In this document: positions 9,524-22,722 of the stretch, piece by piece | How positions within the stretch are numbered: the stretch's first letter is position 1 | Layout of the letters: each line of letters opens with the position of its first letter | NCBI RefSeq assembly: GCF_024733565.1 | Contig: NZ_JANIOC010000003.1 | Coordinates: forward strand, 186,001-250,000 | Source of the DNA: Rossellomorea sp. SC111 | GTDB lineage: Bacteria > Bacillota > Bacilli > Bacillales > Bacillaceae_B | Direction of reading: 5' to 3' | Length of the DNA stretch: 64,000 bases | Program-made: the position numbers and the translations under genes | Notes under the pieces: generated by a model | The model's input: the letters and a program-made list of their open reading frames with translations, nothing else | What the model was told of the DNA's origin: nothing | Database searches by the model: none

Positions 9524-11866
9524 TTACTTCTTCTTTTTGCGTTTGCTTCTCGGTGCATTTTCAAAATGCTTTTTATTTGTTTTTTTCTTTTTATTATTTT
9601 TTGGTGGACGCGTTGACCATTCCCCGTCCTTTTTACCGGAAGAAGAACGATTCGATTTCCCTCGGTTTGATTTTCCTTGATCTGACGAAATCGAACGGAC
9701 ACGGCCTTCGCGCTCTTTGCGCTTCCCTTTCATGCCAACGATTTCGAAATCAATGGCACGCTCATCTTTATTGACGCTTACGACACGAACCGTGATTTCA
9801 TCACCAATCCGGAATACATTGGCAGTCCTTTCACCGATCATGGCAAGATGGCGTTCATCAAACCGGTAGTAATCGTCCGTCATATAGCTTACATGGACAA
9901 GACCCTCAATGGTATTCGGCAATTCGACGAACAGTCCGAAATTCGTAACGGAGCTGATGATGCCGTCGTATTCCTCTCCCACTTTGTCTTCCATGTACTC
10001 TGCTTTTTTCAGTTCATCGGTTTCACGCTCTGCGTCCACTGCACGGCGCTCACGGCTTGATGTGTGTTCCGCGATATGACCCATTTGCGCACCCCATTTT
10101 TCACGGGTGGCCTGATCGATTTTCCCTTCAATCAAATAAGTTCTGATCAAACGGTGAACGATCAAGTCAGGATAACGACGGATCGGGGATGTGAAATGAG
10201 TATAGAACTCAGTCGCAAGTCCGAAGTGACCAAGGCTTTCAGGATCGTATTTCGCCTGTTGCATGGAACGAAGCATCATCGTCGAAACGACCATTTCTTC
10301 CGGCTCACCCTGTACGTCTTCGACTATTTCCTGAAGGGCACGAGGATGGATGCTGTTGGCTGTTCCTTTCACGATCAACCCGAAATTAGTGATGAACTCG
10401 AAGAAGCGCTGAAGCTTATCTTCTTTCGGATCTTCATGGATACGGTAGATGAATGGCACTTCCATCCAGTGGAAATGTTCAGCAACCGTCTCATTGGCCA
10501 CCAGCATGAATTCTTCGATCAGCTTCTCTGCCACTGAACGCTCACGAAGGACGACTTCCGTCGGTTCCCCTTCTTCATTCACCAATACTTTCGCTTCTTT
10601 GAAATCAAAGTCGATGGCCCCGCGCTTCATCCGCTTGGTACGTAGAACCTGAGCCAGGTCCTCCATCTCCTCGAACATCGGCACCAAAGGCTCATATTTT
10701 GTGCGGAGCGCTTCATCTTTATCGACCAGAATCTTATTAACGTCAGAATAGGTCATCCGTTCTGTCGTCTTAATGACACTCTGGAAGATTTCATGTTTGA
10801 CGACATCGCCTTCAGGTGAAATTTCCATATCACATGATAACGTTAAACGGTCAACCTTTGGATTTAGGGAACAAATCCCGTTGGATAACCGATGCGGAAT
10901 CATCGGGATGACCCGGTCTACGAGATAGACCGACGTCCCTCTATCAAATGCTTCCTGATCGATCGGGGAGCTCTCTTTGACATAGTACGTTACGTCTGCG
11001 ATATGTACCCCAAGCTTGTAATTCCCGTTATCCAGTTTCGTCACTGTTACGGCATCATCCAGATCCTTGGCATCTGCGCCATCGATCGTGACGATGGTCT
11101 GATCGCGGAGATCTTTCCGGTTTGGAATTTCCGATTCGTCGATTTCACTCGGCACCTTATTCGCCTGATCCATGACCTCTTCAGGAAATTCAACGTCAAT
11201 CCCGTGCTTATGGATGATCGACAGAATATCGACTCCAGGATCATTTTTATGACCGAGGATTTCGATGACTTCCCCTTCAGCACTCTTGCGTCCCTCAGGA
11301 TAAGAAGTCAGCTTTACGACGACCTTATGTCCTTCAGCTGCCCCCATTTGCGCAGATTTCGGGATGAAGATGTCGCTTGCAAACTTTTTATCATCAGGAA
11401 TGACAAAACCGAAATGCTTGCTTTCCGTGAACGTACCGACCATCTGATCGACGCCGCGTTCGACAATGCGGACGACGGTCCCTTCTCTTCTTGAACCTGA
11501 AGAAGAGGTGGAAACTCTTACTAATACAATATCGCCATGCATGGCGTTATTCGTTTCATTAGGAGGGATGAAGATATCGTCCATTCCGGATTCTTCCGGT
11601 ATCACAAACGCAAATCCTTTTGCATGAGCGGATACTTTCCCTCTTACCAGATTCATTTTCTCAGGCAGGCCGTAGCGATTGCTTCTTGTGCGTACGACAA
11701 GCCCCTTTTCTTCCATTACGACAAGTGCTTTGACAAAATCCTTGAAATTCGTGGACCCTTCAATTCCGAATGCTTCTTCAAGCTCCTGCACCGTCAATGG
11801 TTTGTATGCTTCTTCCTTCATATAAGAAAGGAGCCTATCCACATGCACTTTAATATTTTCGTCCAT
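9524..11866 (-). CDS. rnr: Ribonuclease R
   Basis: 3'-5' exoribonuclease of the RNB family that degrades structured RNA, including mRNA released by trans-translation. The 780-aa protein has an N-terminal winged helix (residues 1-65), two cold-shock domains (about 70-220), the RNB catalytic domain with the aspartate cluster [14 protein letters not shown] near residue 275, an S1 domain ([20 protein letters not shown], about 625-705) and a Lys/Arg/Ser-rich tail ([20 protein letters not shown], then [11 protein letters not shown]). ATG start after AGGAGGG. It is 27 bp from the esterase gene, so likely cotranscribed. Confidence 0.97.
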   Translation of the reverse strand: MDENIKVHVDRLLSYMKEEAYKPLTVQELEEAFGIEGSTNFKDFVKALVVMEEKGLVVRTRSNRYGLPEKMNLVRGKVSAHAKGFAFVIPEESGMDDIFIPPNETNNAMHGDIVLVRVSTSSSGSRREGTVVRIVERGVDQMVGTFTESKHFGFVIPDDKKFASDIFIPKSAQMGAAEGHKVVVKLTSYPEGRKSAEGEVIEILGHKNDPGVDILSIIHKHGIDVEFPEEVMDQANKVPSEIDESEIPNRKDLRDQTIVTIDGADAKDLDDAVTVTKLDNGNYKLGVHIADVTYYVKESSPIDQEAFDRGTSVYLVDRVIPMIPHRLSNGICSLNPKVDRLTLSCDMEISPEGDVVKHEIFQSVIKTTERMTYSDVNKILVDKDEALRTKYEPLVPMFEEMEDLAQVLRTKRMKRGAIDFDFKEAKVLVNEEGEPTEVVLRERSVAEKLIEEFMLVANETVAEHFHWMEVPFIYRIHEDPKEDKLQRFFEFITNFGLIVKGTANSIHPRALQEIVEDVQGEPEEMVVSTMMLRSMQQAKYDPESLGHFGLATEFYTHFTSPIRRYPDLIVHRLIRTYLIEGKIDQATREKWGAQMGHIAEHTSSRERRAVDAERETDELKKAEYMEDKVGEEYDGIISSVTNFGLFVELPNTIEGLVHVSYMTDDYYRFDERHLAMIGERTANVFRIGDEITVRVVSVNKDERAIDFEIVGMKGKRKEREGRVRSISSDQGKSNRGKSNRSSSGKKDGEWSTRPPKNNKKKKTNKKHFENAPRSKRKKKK

Positions 11867-11893
11867 GACAATCCCTCCTGATCATCGAATTCA

Positions 11894-12640
11894 TCAAACC
11901 GTCCAATCCAATTTCTCCAAGAAATCGTAGACGTCTTCATGAAGCTGTTCTTTTTCTTTATCCAATGTAATGACATGACCGGACTCTTCGTACCACTTGA
12001 TCTCTTTCTCATCCGACTCTACGTTGTCGTAAATGATATTTGCAGAATCCGTATTGATCATATGATCATGCCTTGCCTGTATGACGAACGTCGGTGAATA
12101 GATCATGTCCACGTTTTCACGTACGTCTGCAATCAATTCCTGCAGGGACTTCAGAGTATTCATAGGCGTTTTCTTAAACTCTTCTATTTCTTTTTCAATT
12201 TGGTCTTCCGGTTTTCCTTCAAACTTTTTAAATTCACGGGCGTAATCGACAACCCCTTTATACATTACGTCTTCACTTTTTATATACATTGGCGCACACA
12301 TAGGGACAATACCCTTTACAGGTACAGTGTAACCTAATTTGAGAGAAAATACCCCTCCAAGAGAAAGGCCGGCAACCGCAATCTCCCCGTATCCCTTACT
12401 CTTTAAATGCTCATAGCCTTCCATGACATCCTTCCACCAATCTTCAGGCCCTGTATGGACTAATTCTTCCGGTGGAACACCGTGTCCTTTATAGTGGGGG
12501 GCGTGTGATGAATAGCCCTTCTTTTCCAAGAAGCGTCCAAGCATCCGGACGTCTGCTGAATTTCCCGTGAATCCGTGAAGCAGCAATACAGCTCTCGGAC
12601 CTGCTTCGAATGTAAATGGTTTTGGTAATACGGTTTTCAT
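11894..12640 (-). CDS. Carboxylesterase (alpha/beta hydrolase), YvaK/Est type
   Basis: Monoglyceride lipase/carboxylesterase-like hydrolase of 248 aa. The oxyanion HGFTG is near residue 22, the nucleophile elbow GLSLGG near 95, the acid D in QARHDHMIN near 193 and the histidine in [10 protein letters not shown] near 222. Highly similar in layout to the Geobacillus Est30 family. ATG start after AAAGGAG. It precedes rnr as yvaK does in B. subtilis; the natural substrate is not known from sequence. Confidence 0.92.
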   Translation of the reverse strand: MKTVLPKPFTFEAGPRAVLLLHGFTGNSADVRMLGRFLEKKGYSSHAPHYKGHGVPPEELVHTGPEDWWKDVMEGYEHLKSKGYGEIAVAGLSLGGVFSLKLGYTVPVKGIVPMCAPMYIKSEDVMYKGVVDYAREFKKFEGKPEDQIEKEIEEFKKTPMNTLKSLQELIADVRENVDMIYSPTFVIQARHDHMINTDSANIIYDNVESDEKEIKWYEESGHVITLDKEKEQLHEDVYDFLEKLDWTV

Positions 12641-12805
12641 CTTTATGACTCCTTTTATCTCATTTTAAACAGGCTGAACTCTTGATTTAACAAGCTCCAT
12701 TTATGTTTAAATGATGTTGTTATGTAATCTGATTATTAGTGGATTTTAGTATAAACAAACGTTTGATTAGTATCGAAGAAGCTTGCTATTACAGGCTTCG
12801 TTCCA

Positions 12806-12821
12806 CTAAACGATCGTTTAG
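12806..12821. repeat. Perfect 16-bp palindrome upstream of the esterase gene
   Basis: CTAAACGATCGTTTAG, self-complementary throughout, with a related CAAACGTTTG palindrome 40 bp away at 12756-12765. Both lie in the 283-bp gap between secG and the esterase and may be operators for a dimeric regulator (inference). Confidence 0.6.
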
Positions 12822-12884
12822 ACCACTCTTCTTCTCTATTTTTAGCAAACATTGGACAGACAATCCAATATTTCGCTTGTAAAT

Positions 12885-12917
12885 AAAAAAACCTGACCTT
12901 TAATGATCAGGTTTTTG
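12885..12917 (-). terminator. secG terminator
   Basis: AAAAACCTGA.../...TCAGGTTTTT inverted repeat directly after secG, with T-runs on both strands. Confidence 0.75.
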
Positions 12918-12923
12918 TTCGTA

Positions 12924-13151
12924 TTAGATAGCTACGATGGCGATGGTTAGTACGAAGAATAGTACCGATAATACGATTGTGATTCTGTGCAGTACTAAGT
13001 CAATACCACGCGCTTTTTGTTTCCCGAAAAGTTGTTCTGCACCACCAGAGATGGCCCCTGAAAGTCCAGCACTTTTACCTGATTGAAGTAATACAAGAGC
13101 AATAAGTGCTATGGATACGATAATAAGTAAAGTGACGAGTATTGTGTGCAT
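12924..13151 (-). CDS. secG: Protein translocase subunit SecG
   Basis: Small membrane subunit of the SecYEG channel; its topology helps SecA-driven export. The 75-aa protein has two hydrophobic helices (residues 2-22 and 52-73) with the conserved [23 protein letters not shown] between them. The start at 13151 has AGGAGGTGG upstream, better than the upstream ORF start at 13181. Confidence 0.96.
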   Translation of the reverse strand: MHTILVTLLIIVSIALIALVLLQSGKSAGLSGAISGGAEQLFGKQKARGIDLVLHRITIVLSVLFFVLTIAIVAI

Positions 13152-13275
13152 GAGTCCCACCTCCTGATACGAACATAACATTACTATTAGTTTACCATAG
13201 GGAAGATGGACTGGACAAGGTAATATTGATTGAATTGTGGAAAGAGTTGGTACGGGGTAAGAATGTCTGTCAAAT

Positions 13276-13307
13276 CAAAAAAACAGCCCCGTCCTTAGAC
13301 GGGGCTG
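13276..13307 (-). terminator. Glycolytic operon terminator
   Basis: CAGCCCCGTC (13284-13293) / GACGGGGCTG (13298-13307), ten perfect pairs, then T-run on the minus strand at 13283-13276. It lies 18 bp past the eno stop. Confidence 0.9.
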
Positions 13308-13324
13308 CCTCTCTTCAATCGCTA

Positions 13325-14617
<1,293 letters not shown>

Positions 14618-14630
14618 TTAGAATCTCTCC

Positions 14631-16983
<2,353 letters not shown>

Positions 16984-18168
16984 TTATTTATCGTTTAGAG
17001 CCACTACTCCCGGAAGTTCTTTTCCTTCCATGAATTCGAGTGATGCTCCACCACCTGTAGAAATATGACTCATCTTATCAGCATAGCCAAACTTTTCAAC
17101 GGCTGCTGCAGAGTCACCGCCACCGATAACAGAATATGTATCTGTTGCATCGGCTAACGCCTCCGCTACGGCTTTCGTTCCGTTTGCAAATGTTTCTAAT
17201 TCGAATACACCCATCGGTCCATTCCAGATGACAAGCTTAGAATCTTTAATCGTATCCTGGAATAACGCTCTCGTCTTAGGTCCGATATCAAGTGCTTCCC
17301 AATCAGAAGGGATCGAATCGATATCCACTTCTTTCGTATTTGCATCATTTGAGAAGTCATCAGCAACGACTACATCAACAGGCATAAGGAATTTAACGCC
17401 TTTTTCTTCTGCTTTTTTCATGAATTGCTTCGCTAAATCAATTTTATCTTCTTCAAGAAGGGATTTCCCTACTTCATGGCCTTGGGCTTTCACGAATGTG
17501 TAAGCAAGCCCTCCACCGATGATCAGGTTGTCCACTTTATCTAACAGGTTGTCGATGACACCGATTTTGTCTTTCACTTTCGCTCCACCGACGATGGCTG
17601 TGAATGGGCGTTCAGGGTTGGATAGGGCTTTTCCTAATACGTCAAGCTCTTTCTCCATCAGAAGTCCTGCTACTGCCGGAAGATGTTTCGCGACTCCTTC
17701 AGTGGATGCATGCGCACGGTGAGCAGCACCGAATGCATCGTTCACATAAAGGTCAGCTAACGCTGCAAATTCTTTCGCAAGCTCAGGGTCATTCTTCGTT
17801 TCCCCAGGGTAGAAGCGAACGTTTTCAAGTACAAGAACGTCACCTTCAGACATGTCGCCGATCTTTGATTGAACAGCATCACCATACGCTTCGTCTGCTT
17901 TAGCTACGTTTTTCCCGAGAAGTTCGGAAAGTCTTTCAGCCACAGGTGTCAAGCGCAGTTCTTCCACCACTTCACCTTTCGGACGGCCTAAGTGACTAGC
18001 CAGAATGACCTTTGCTCCGCCGTCTACTAGATACTTGATCGTAGGGAGAGCAGCTTGAATACGGGTTTCATCTGTGATTTTGCCTTCTGACATCGGTACA
18101 TTGAAGTCCACACGGCAAAATACGCGTTTCCCTCGTACATCGACATCTTTAATCGACTTTTTGTTCAT
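16984..18168 (-). CDS. pgk: Phosphoglycerate kinase
   Basis: Transfers phosphate from 1,3-bisphosphoglycerate to ADP. The 394-aa protein has the substrate motif [11 protein letters not shown] near residue 20, [18 protein letters not shown] and the nucleotide motif [13 protein letters not shown] plus [10 protein letters not shown] near the C-terminus. ATG start after AGGAGG. The 60-bp gap to tpiA has no terminator, so it is read through. Confidence 0.98.
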   Translation of the reverse strand: MNKKSIKDVDVRGKRVFCRVDFNVPMSEGKITDETRIQAALPTIKYLVDGGAKVILASHLGRPKGEVVEELRLTPVAERLSELLGKNVAKADEAYGDAVQSKIGDMSEGDVLVLENVRFYPGETKNDPELAKEFAALADLYVNDAFGAAHRAHASTEGVAKHLPAVAGLLMEKELDVLGKALSNPERPFTAIVGGAKVKDKIGVIDNLLDKVDNLIIGGGLAYTFVKAQGHEVGKSLLEEDKIDLAKQFMKKAEEKGVKFLMPVDVVVADDFSNDANTKEVDIDSIPSDWEALDIGPKTRALFQDTIKDSKLVIWNGPMGVFELETFANGTKAVAEALADATDTYSVIGGGDSAAAVEKFGYADKMSHISTGGGASLEFMEGKELPGVVALNDK

Positions 18169-18236
18169 CGTAAAAGGCCTCCTTTGGTTTTCAATTTCTA
18201 CATCTTTTTCAAAAAAATAGAAACAACAATAAGAAA

Positions 18237-18262
18237 AGGGAGAGGGGAATCTTCCCCGCTCC
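18237..18262 (-). terminator. Hairpin between gapA and pgk
   Basis: GGGAGAGGGGAA/TTCCCCGCTCCC with one mismatch and a weak T-run (CCCTTTTC) on the minus strand. In B. subtilis this operon is processed and partly terminated after gapA; this hairpin may give gapA its higher expression (inference). Confidence 0.55.
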
Positions 18263-18350
18263 CCTTCATCACATCTTCATTATAGATGGTGGGACAAAAT
18301 TTATCCATCAATCACCATGCTAATGATGTCAATTTACAAAACTTTATAAA

Positions 18351-19358
18351 TTATAGTCCTTTTGAAGCGATATAACCAGCTAAGTCTACGACACGGTTAG
18401 AGTATCCGCTCTCGTTGTCATACCAAGAGATGACTTTCACCATGTTGTCTTCTAGAACCATTGTAGAAAGTGCATCGATTGTAGAAGAAGCAGGGCTGCC
18501 GTTATAGTCAGTTGATACTAAAGGCTCTTCGCTGTAAGCAAGGATTCCTTTAAGATCGCCTTCAGCAGCTTCTTTAAGAGCTGCGTTCACATCTTCAGCC
18601 GTTACGTTCTTATCAAGTTCAGCAACTAAGTCTACTAGAGAAACGTTAGGAGTCGGAACACGAACCGCTCCACCGTTCAGTTTCCCTTTAAGCTCAGGCA
18701 GAACTAGGGATACAGCTTTCGCAGCACCTGTAGTTGTTGGAATCATGTTCTCAGCAGCTGCACGTGCACGACGGTAATCTTTATGTGGTAAGTCTAAGAT
18801 TTGTTGGTCGTTTGTGTAAGAGTGGATCGTTGTCATCATTCCACGCTTGATGCCGAATTTATCGTTAAGAACTTTCGCGAATGGCGCTAAGCAGTTTGTC
18901 GTACAAGATGCGTTAGAGATAACGTCGTGGCTAGCCGCGTCGTATTTATCTTCATTAACACCCATAACCACTGTGATGTCTTCATCAGATGCAGGAGCAG
19001 AGATGATGACTTTCTTCGCACCAGCTTCGATGTGTTTCGCTGCGTCAGCACGCTTTGTGAAGCGTCCAGTAGATTCAACAACGATATTTACACCAAGATC
19101 TCCCCAACCAAGTTGAGCAGGATCGCGCTCAGCCAATACTTTTACTTTCTTGCCGCCAACTACAAGGTAGTCACCGTCAACAGTTACTTTCTCTTGAAGA
19201 GTTCCGTGAACTGTATCATATTGTAAAAGGTGAGCAAGCATGTTTGCATCAGTTAAGTCATTAACTGCTACTACCTCTACATCGTTATTTTTAAGTGCAG
19301 CACGGAATACATTACGTCCGATACGTCCAAATCCGTTAATACCAATTTTTGTTGCCAT
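18351..19358 (-). CDS. gapA: Glyceraldehyde-3-phosphate dehydrogenase, glycolytic
   Basis: NAD-dependent oxidation and phosphorylation of glyceraldehyde 3-phosphate. The 335-aa protein has the Rossmann start [19 protein letters not shown], the catalytic [10 protein letters not shown] near residue 150 with its cysteine, the histidine in TIHSYTNDQ and [13 protein letters not shown] near the C-terminus. D rather than a basic residue in the NAD loop (VNDLTD) fits the glycolytic NAD type. ATG start after AAGGAGG; it follows cggR. Confidence 0.98.
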   Translation of the reverse strand: MATKIGINGFGRIGRNVFRAALKNNDVEVVAVNDLTDANMLAHLLQYDTVHGTLQEKVTVDGDYLVVGGKKVKVLAERDPAQLGWGDLGVNIVVESTGRFTKRADAAKHIEAGAKKVIISAPASDEDITVVMGVNEDKYDAASHDVISNASCTTNCLAPFAKVLNDKFGIKRGMMTTIHSYTNDQQILDLPHKDYRRARAAAENMIPTTTGAAKAVSLVLPELKGKLNGGAVRVPTPNVSLVDLVAELDKNVTAEDVNAALKEAAEGDLKGILAYSEEPLVSTDYNGSPASSTIDALSTMVLEDNMVKVISWYDNESGYSNRVVDLAGYIASKGL

Positions 19359-19413
19359 GAATAATTTCCTCCTTTAGATAGTTAAGGATGATTTTTTTAT
19401 ATTTCAAAAGGGC

Positions 19414-20433
19414 TTACCCTTTTAAAAGCTCTCTCGCTGCTCCTTCATCCGTGATGAGCACGGTTTTATGAGGAGCACTCTTCATATACGCCCGAATCGC
19501 TTTCGCCTTCGAGCTGCCGCCAGCGACGGCGATGACGTTCTCGATGTGACTTAAATCTTCTAATTGCAGGCCGATCGTTGGCACCTTATGTACCACTTCA
19601 CCCGCTTCGTTAAAATAATAACCAAATGCTTCCCCGACGGCATGCCCCCTGGTGATTTTCTCAAAATCTTCGTCCGTGGTCTTTCGTCTTTCAGCCATTG
19701 TAATAGCATCTCCAATACCGTGAAGAACCATGTTAGCCGATTTGATCAGATTCAGGACCTCTTTGATCATCGGCTCTTTCAAGAAGGATTTGTATACTTC
19801 TTTACTAACCTGATCCGGTACATATAAAACACGATGTCGCGTTCTCGTATGCTCGGCCATTTTGGAACATATGGTATTGGCCTGGTTTTTAACGTCTTCT
19901 CCGATTCCACCCCGAGCAGGAACAAACAGGGTATCGTCTGAAAAATCAGGCGTCAGCCCTTCTGCCACGGCTGCCATCGTCGAGCCTCCAGTCACAGCGA
20001 TGATAGTATTTCCCTTAAGTCGGCGTTTCATACTGGAAGCTGATGCACGCCCTAATTCTTCTTTTACCCAAGGAGACTCATCACTATTCCCAGGAACAAT
20101 TACAATTTGATTAAGATTTAGTAACGTTTTTAATTCCTGTTCCATTACGTTGATTCCTGAAATCTCTCTCATCATGCTTTCAAGGTTTTCTAAAAGCTTG
20201 GTGCCTTCCTCCGTCATGATCATGCCAGAGGTTTTGATATCAATGAGATCTTGATTATTCAGGAACTCCACTTCGCTTCTCAGTACGCGTTCGGTCAGGC
20301 CCATATTCTGAGCAAGACTTCTGCGTCCGACAGGCTGCATGAAACGGATGGAACGAAGAATTTGATGCCTTTTTTGCATAACTTCAAGCAGGTCAGGTAA
20401 TAATCGCTTTTGTATGTCAATTAAAGATTCCAT
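19414..20433 (-). CDS. cggR: Central glycolytic genes regulator
   Basis: SorC/DeoR-family repressor of the gapA operon; fructose 1,6-bisphosphate relieves binding. The 339-aa protein has an N-terminal winged helix (RSIRFMQPVGRRSLAQNMGLTERVLRSEVEF) and a sugar-binding domain with VTGGSTMAAVAEG and VAGGSSKAKAIRAYM. Start at 20433 after AAGGAG rather than the upstream codon at 20451. It is first in the operon and has its operator just upstream. Confidence 0.95.
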   Translation of the reverse strand: MESLIDIQKRLLPDLLEVMQKRHQILRSIRFMQPVGRRSLAQNMGLTERVLRSEVEFLNNQDLIDIKTSGMIMTEEGTKLLENLESMMREISGINVMEQELKTLLNLNQIVIVPGNSDESPWVKEELGRASASSMKRRLKGNTIIAVTGGSTMAAVAEGLTPDFSDDTLFVPARGGIGEDVKNQANTICSKMAEHTRTRHRVLYVPDQVSKEVYKSFLKEPMIKEVLNLIKSANMVLHGIGDAITMAERRKTTDEDFEKITRGHAVGEAFGYYFNEAGEVVHKVPTIGLQLEDLSHIENVIAVAGGSSKAKAIRAYMKSAPHKTVLITDEGAARELLKG

Positions 20434-20472
20434 AGTTAAAAGCTCCTTCAAATGGAGTGCACAGATGAGATG

Positions 20473-20508
20473 GACCTAAAAAGTCCCACATAGACATATT
20501 ATGTCCCA
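20473..20508 (-). promoter_or_regulatory. CggR operator
   Basis: Minus-strand repeat TGGGAC-N6-TGTC-N4-TGGGAC-N6-GGTC, matching the two-halfsite pattern GGGACN6TGTC known for CggR. It lies 40 bp upstream of the cggR start and downstream of the promoter, where bound repressor acts as a roadblock. Confidence 0.85.
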
Positions 20509-20546
20509 CTGCCTCCAAAAAAAATTCATCCCTGCTTTCAAGATTC

Positions 20547-20575
20547 ATTTTATCAGGGTATGAATCGTAATTCAA
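20547..20575 (-). promoter_or_regulatory. Sigma-A promoter of the cggR operon
   Basis: TTGAAT (20575-20570), 17-bp spacer, TAAAAT (20552-20547) on the minus strand, about 40 bp before the operator. Confidence 0.7.
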
Positions 20576-20582
20576 CTAGAAA

Positions 20583-20828
20583 CTATCGGGTTTTTTCATG
20601 TAAACGCTTGCTGAGCGTAAAATAATCAATCTGCCCATACTGAAGGATTTCCCCGTCCAGTTCCACGACCGGGATCATGAGTCCAAAACGTTCGGTGAGG
20701 TCATCGCTTTTATCAATATCCTCTTCTTTAATGGAAAAGCCCATCTCATCCTGAATCAGTTTCAGAGTGATTTTTGCGTCTTCGCACAGTCCGCATTGGT
20801 TTCGTGTATAAAAAATCACTTGCTTCAT
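20583..20828 (-). CDS. Glutaredoxin-like protein
   Basis: The 81-aa thioredoxin-fold protein starts KQVIFYTRNQCGLCEDAK, with a CGLC redox motif at residues 12-15 and the cis-proline segment MIPVVELDGE near 52 (glutaredoxin-like DUF836 family). Thiol-disulfide role is inferred from the motif; partner unknown. It lies between sigL and cggR, which matches the yvfA-type neighbourhood seen in related genomes only loosely. Its upstream region carries three evenly spaced palindromes. Confidence 0.8.
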   Translation of the reverse strand: MKQVIFYTRNQCGLCEDAKITLKLIQDEMGFSIKEEDIDKSDDLTERFGLMIPVVELDGEILQYGQIDYFTLSKRLHEKTR

Positions 20829-20882
20829 ATTGTTGCCTCGCTTTGTTTAGTTGTAGGTAGCGTAAGGTTGGTTTGTTATCCT

Positions 20883-20945
20883 TGTACCAGGTATAAAATA
20901 GCTTCGGTGTACCTGGTACAAACTAACCATTTTGTACCAGGTACA
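20883..20945. repeat. Three 13-bp palindromes at 25-bp spacing
   Basis: TGTACCAGGTAT (20883), TGTACCTGGTACA (20908-20920) and TGTACCAGGTACA (20933-20945). Starts are exactly 25 bp apart. They fill the 136-bp gap between sigL and the glutaredoxin-like gene. Confidence 0.85.
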
Positions 20946-20964
20946 GTCTCCATGCAAAAATCCT

Positions 20965-22305
20965 CTATTCATACCTCTTCCTCATCGTAGAAGAAGTGAT
21001 TCCCATTTGATCCCGGTACTTGGCAATGGTCCTTCTGGAAACATCATACCCTTTATCTAATAGTAGATTCACAATCTTCTGGTCTGAGAGAGGCTTTTTC
21101 TTGTCTTCTTCGTCTATCAGCTTTTGAAGCTCGTTTTTCACAGTCCTGGCAGATGCCGCTTCCGAGTCCTCAAGTCTGACCGATTTGATCGCCGAGGTAA
21201 AAAAATACTTCAACTCGAAGATCCCATAAGGGGTTTGCATATATTTCCCTTTCACGGCGCGGCTGATCGTCGATTCATGAACATCGATTTCATCCGCCAC
21301 CTGCTTCAGGGTCAGAGGCTGGATTGCAGATGGCCCTTCCAGAAAGAACGACTTCTGCTTCTCAGCAAGCATCTTCCCCACTTTCAGGATCGTCTGTTTT
21401 CTCTGTCGTAAACTTTGCAGGAGCCACTGGAAATCCTGCTCCTTCTCTTGAAGATAGGTTTGGACTTCCTTATCAGGATGATGTTTCAAGTAATCAGTGT
21501 ACTCTTCATTATAAGTGACGTTCACGGTAGTTCCATCATATAACGATACGGCCACGGTATGCCCGTCGATCACGTTCACCACAAGCTCAGGAATAATGTA
21601 TTCAGCAATATGCTGTGAGTATTTCGATCCTGGCCTCGGGTTGCACTGCTGGATGAAATCAGCAGCCTGCTGGATGTCTTTCAGTTCAACCCCAAGATCC
21701 TTGGTGATCGACTTCCACTTCTTTTCGGCAAAAGCATGAAAATGATTGTTTACGATCTTCGTCACCAGAGGGGGGACATCGGCTTTTCTCTGCAACTGAA
21801 GGGAAATGCATTCCTGCAGGGATCTCGCCCCTACCCCAGCCGGTTCCAACTCCTGAATCCACTTAATATAGTTTTCCAGTTGAGCCCATTCCAAACCATG
21901 TTTTTGAATGAAGGATTGCTCCTCCATTCTTAAATAACCGTTGTCATCCAAGCTGCATATTAATTCATCAAGTATTTTCCGATCGAAAGAAGTAAGCGAT
22001 TTCAAATTCATTTGAACAGATAACGCATCCGCAAGGGATCTCGTTGGCACGGAAACATATTCATACCAATCAACCATATGATCGGGATTTCCGGAATTTC
22101 GTTTATACGTATAAGGTTCTCGTTGATAGAGGGAGTCTTGTTTAGGCGGTTCTACTTGTATAAGGGGATTCTCTAATTGCTTAGCTTCTAAATAAGCATT
22201 CAGTTCCATCGTAGAATATTGGAGGATCGTGATGGCTTGAGAAAGCTGTTGAGTCATTTGAAGTTTGAGTTGTTGATTTTGAAAAAGCCCTGCTTTCAAA
22301 TTCAT
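20965..22305 (-). CDS. sigL: RNA polymerase sigma-54 factor
   Basis: Sigma-54 directs polymerase to -24/-12 promoters that need an enhancer-binding activator. The 446-aa protein has the Gln/Leu-rich region I (QNQQLKLQMTQQLSQAITILQYS), the core-binding domain, the helix-turn-helix (TLKQVADEIDVHESTISRAVKGKYMQTPYG) and the RpoN box near the end (VSRRTIAKYRDQMGI). In Bacillus it drives catabolic operons such as levanase and acetoin genes. Start at 22305 as given by the conserved N-terminus. Confidence 0.97.
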   Translation of the reverse strand: MNLKAGLFQNQQLKLQMTQQLSQAITILQYSTMELNAYLEAKQLENPLIQVEPPKQDSLYQREPYTYKRNSGNPDHMVDWYEYVSVPTRSLADALSVQMNLKSLTSFDRKILDELICSLDDNGYLRMEEQSFIQKHGLEWAQLENYIKWIQELEPAGVGARSLQECISLQLQRKADVPPLVTKIVNNHFHAFAEKKWKSITKDLGVELKDIQQAADFIQQCNPRPGSKYSQHIAEYIIPELVVNVIDGHTVAVSLYDGTTVNVTYNEEYTDYLKHHPDKEVQTYLQEKEQDFQWLLQSLRQRKQTILKVGKMLAEKQKSFFLEGPSAIQPLTLKQVADEIDVHESTISRAVKGKYMQTPYGIFELKYFFTSAIKSVRLEDSEAASARTVKNELQKLIDEEDKKKPLSDQKIVNLLLDKGYDVSRRTIAKYRDQMGITSSTMRKRYE

Positions 22306-22391
22306 GATTACTAACCTCCCATTTATCTATTCTACAATAAAATTGGTGGTTCGTTAATGGGAATTTTCTGGGTAAGGTGTGGTAGAATGAA

Positions 22392-22431
22392 AAACGCCAA
22401 GGTTCCCTCCCTATCAAGGATCCTTGGCGTT
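22392..22431. terminator. Hairpin upstream of sigL
   Basis: AACGCCAAGG (22392-22401... arm) / CCTTGGCGTT (22422-22431) with a 20-base loop. It sits at the junction of core and accessory DNA; the right arm plus flank is repeated at 47.15 kb. The 417-bp gap 22306-22722 otherwise shows only the candidate att site. Confidence 0.6.
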
Positions 22432-22450
22432 CTTCATTTATTTAGTTAAT

Positions 22451-22473
22451 TGCGTTAATTACTATTTCACGCA
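22451..22473. other. Candidate recombinase attachment site, copy 1
   Basis: A 23-bp imperfect palindrome with arms TGCGTTAATT and ATTTCACGCA around ACT (8 of 10 arm positions pair). An identical 23-mer occurs at 47178-47200 beside a decayed recombinase, and a 12-bp part (TTAATTACTATT) recurs at 26301-26312 beyond the other end of the recombinase array. Confidence 0.5.
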
Positions 22474-22722
22474 AACCTTCTATTCTCCGGATAATGTACT
22501 ATTCATGGCTTCTTAAATTATTTTCATCCACTTTTACTCTAATCATACTTTACCCTATCCCCATTCAAATATGTACAATTATCGTATTTTTATTCAAAAT
22601 ATAGTGGTGAATTTGAGAGCCTTGAACTAGTTTATTTTAATCTTATTGATGTGTAAATTACTTCACTCACTTTGGATACTTAACAAAAAAAGAAAACTGA
22701 AGGATCAAATTTTTAGTTTTCT

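Noticed and set aside
9133-9774. Plus-strand 213-aa frame over smpB and rnr
   Set aside because: Antisense shadow of two well-supported genes; no ribosome binding site or family match.
18237-18262. End of the gapA operon
   Set aside because: Hairpin has only a weak T-run and pgk to eno follow with operon spacing; read as partial terminator or processing site instead.
20883-20945. CRISPR array
   Set aside because: Only three short palindromes with 12-bp spacers and no cas genes; too small for CRISPR.
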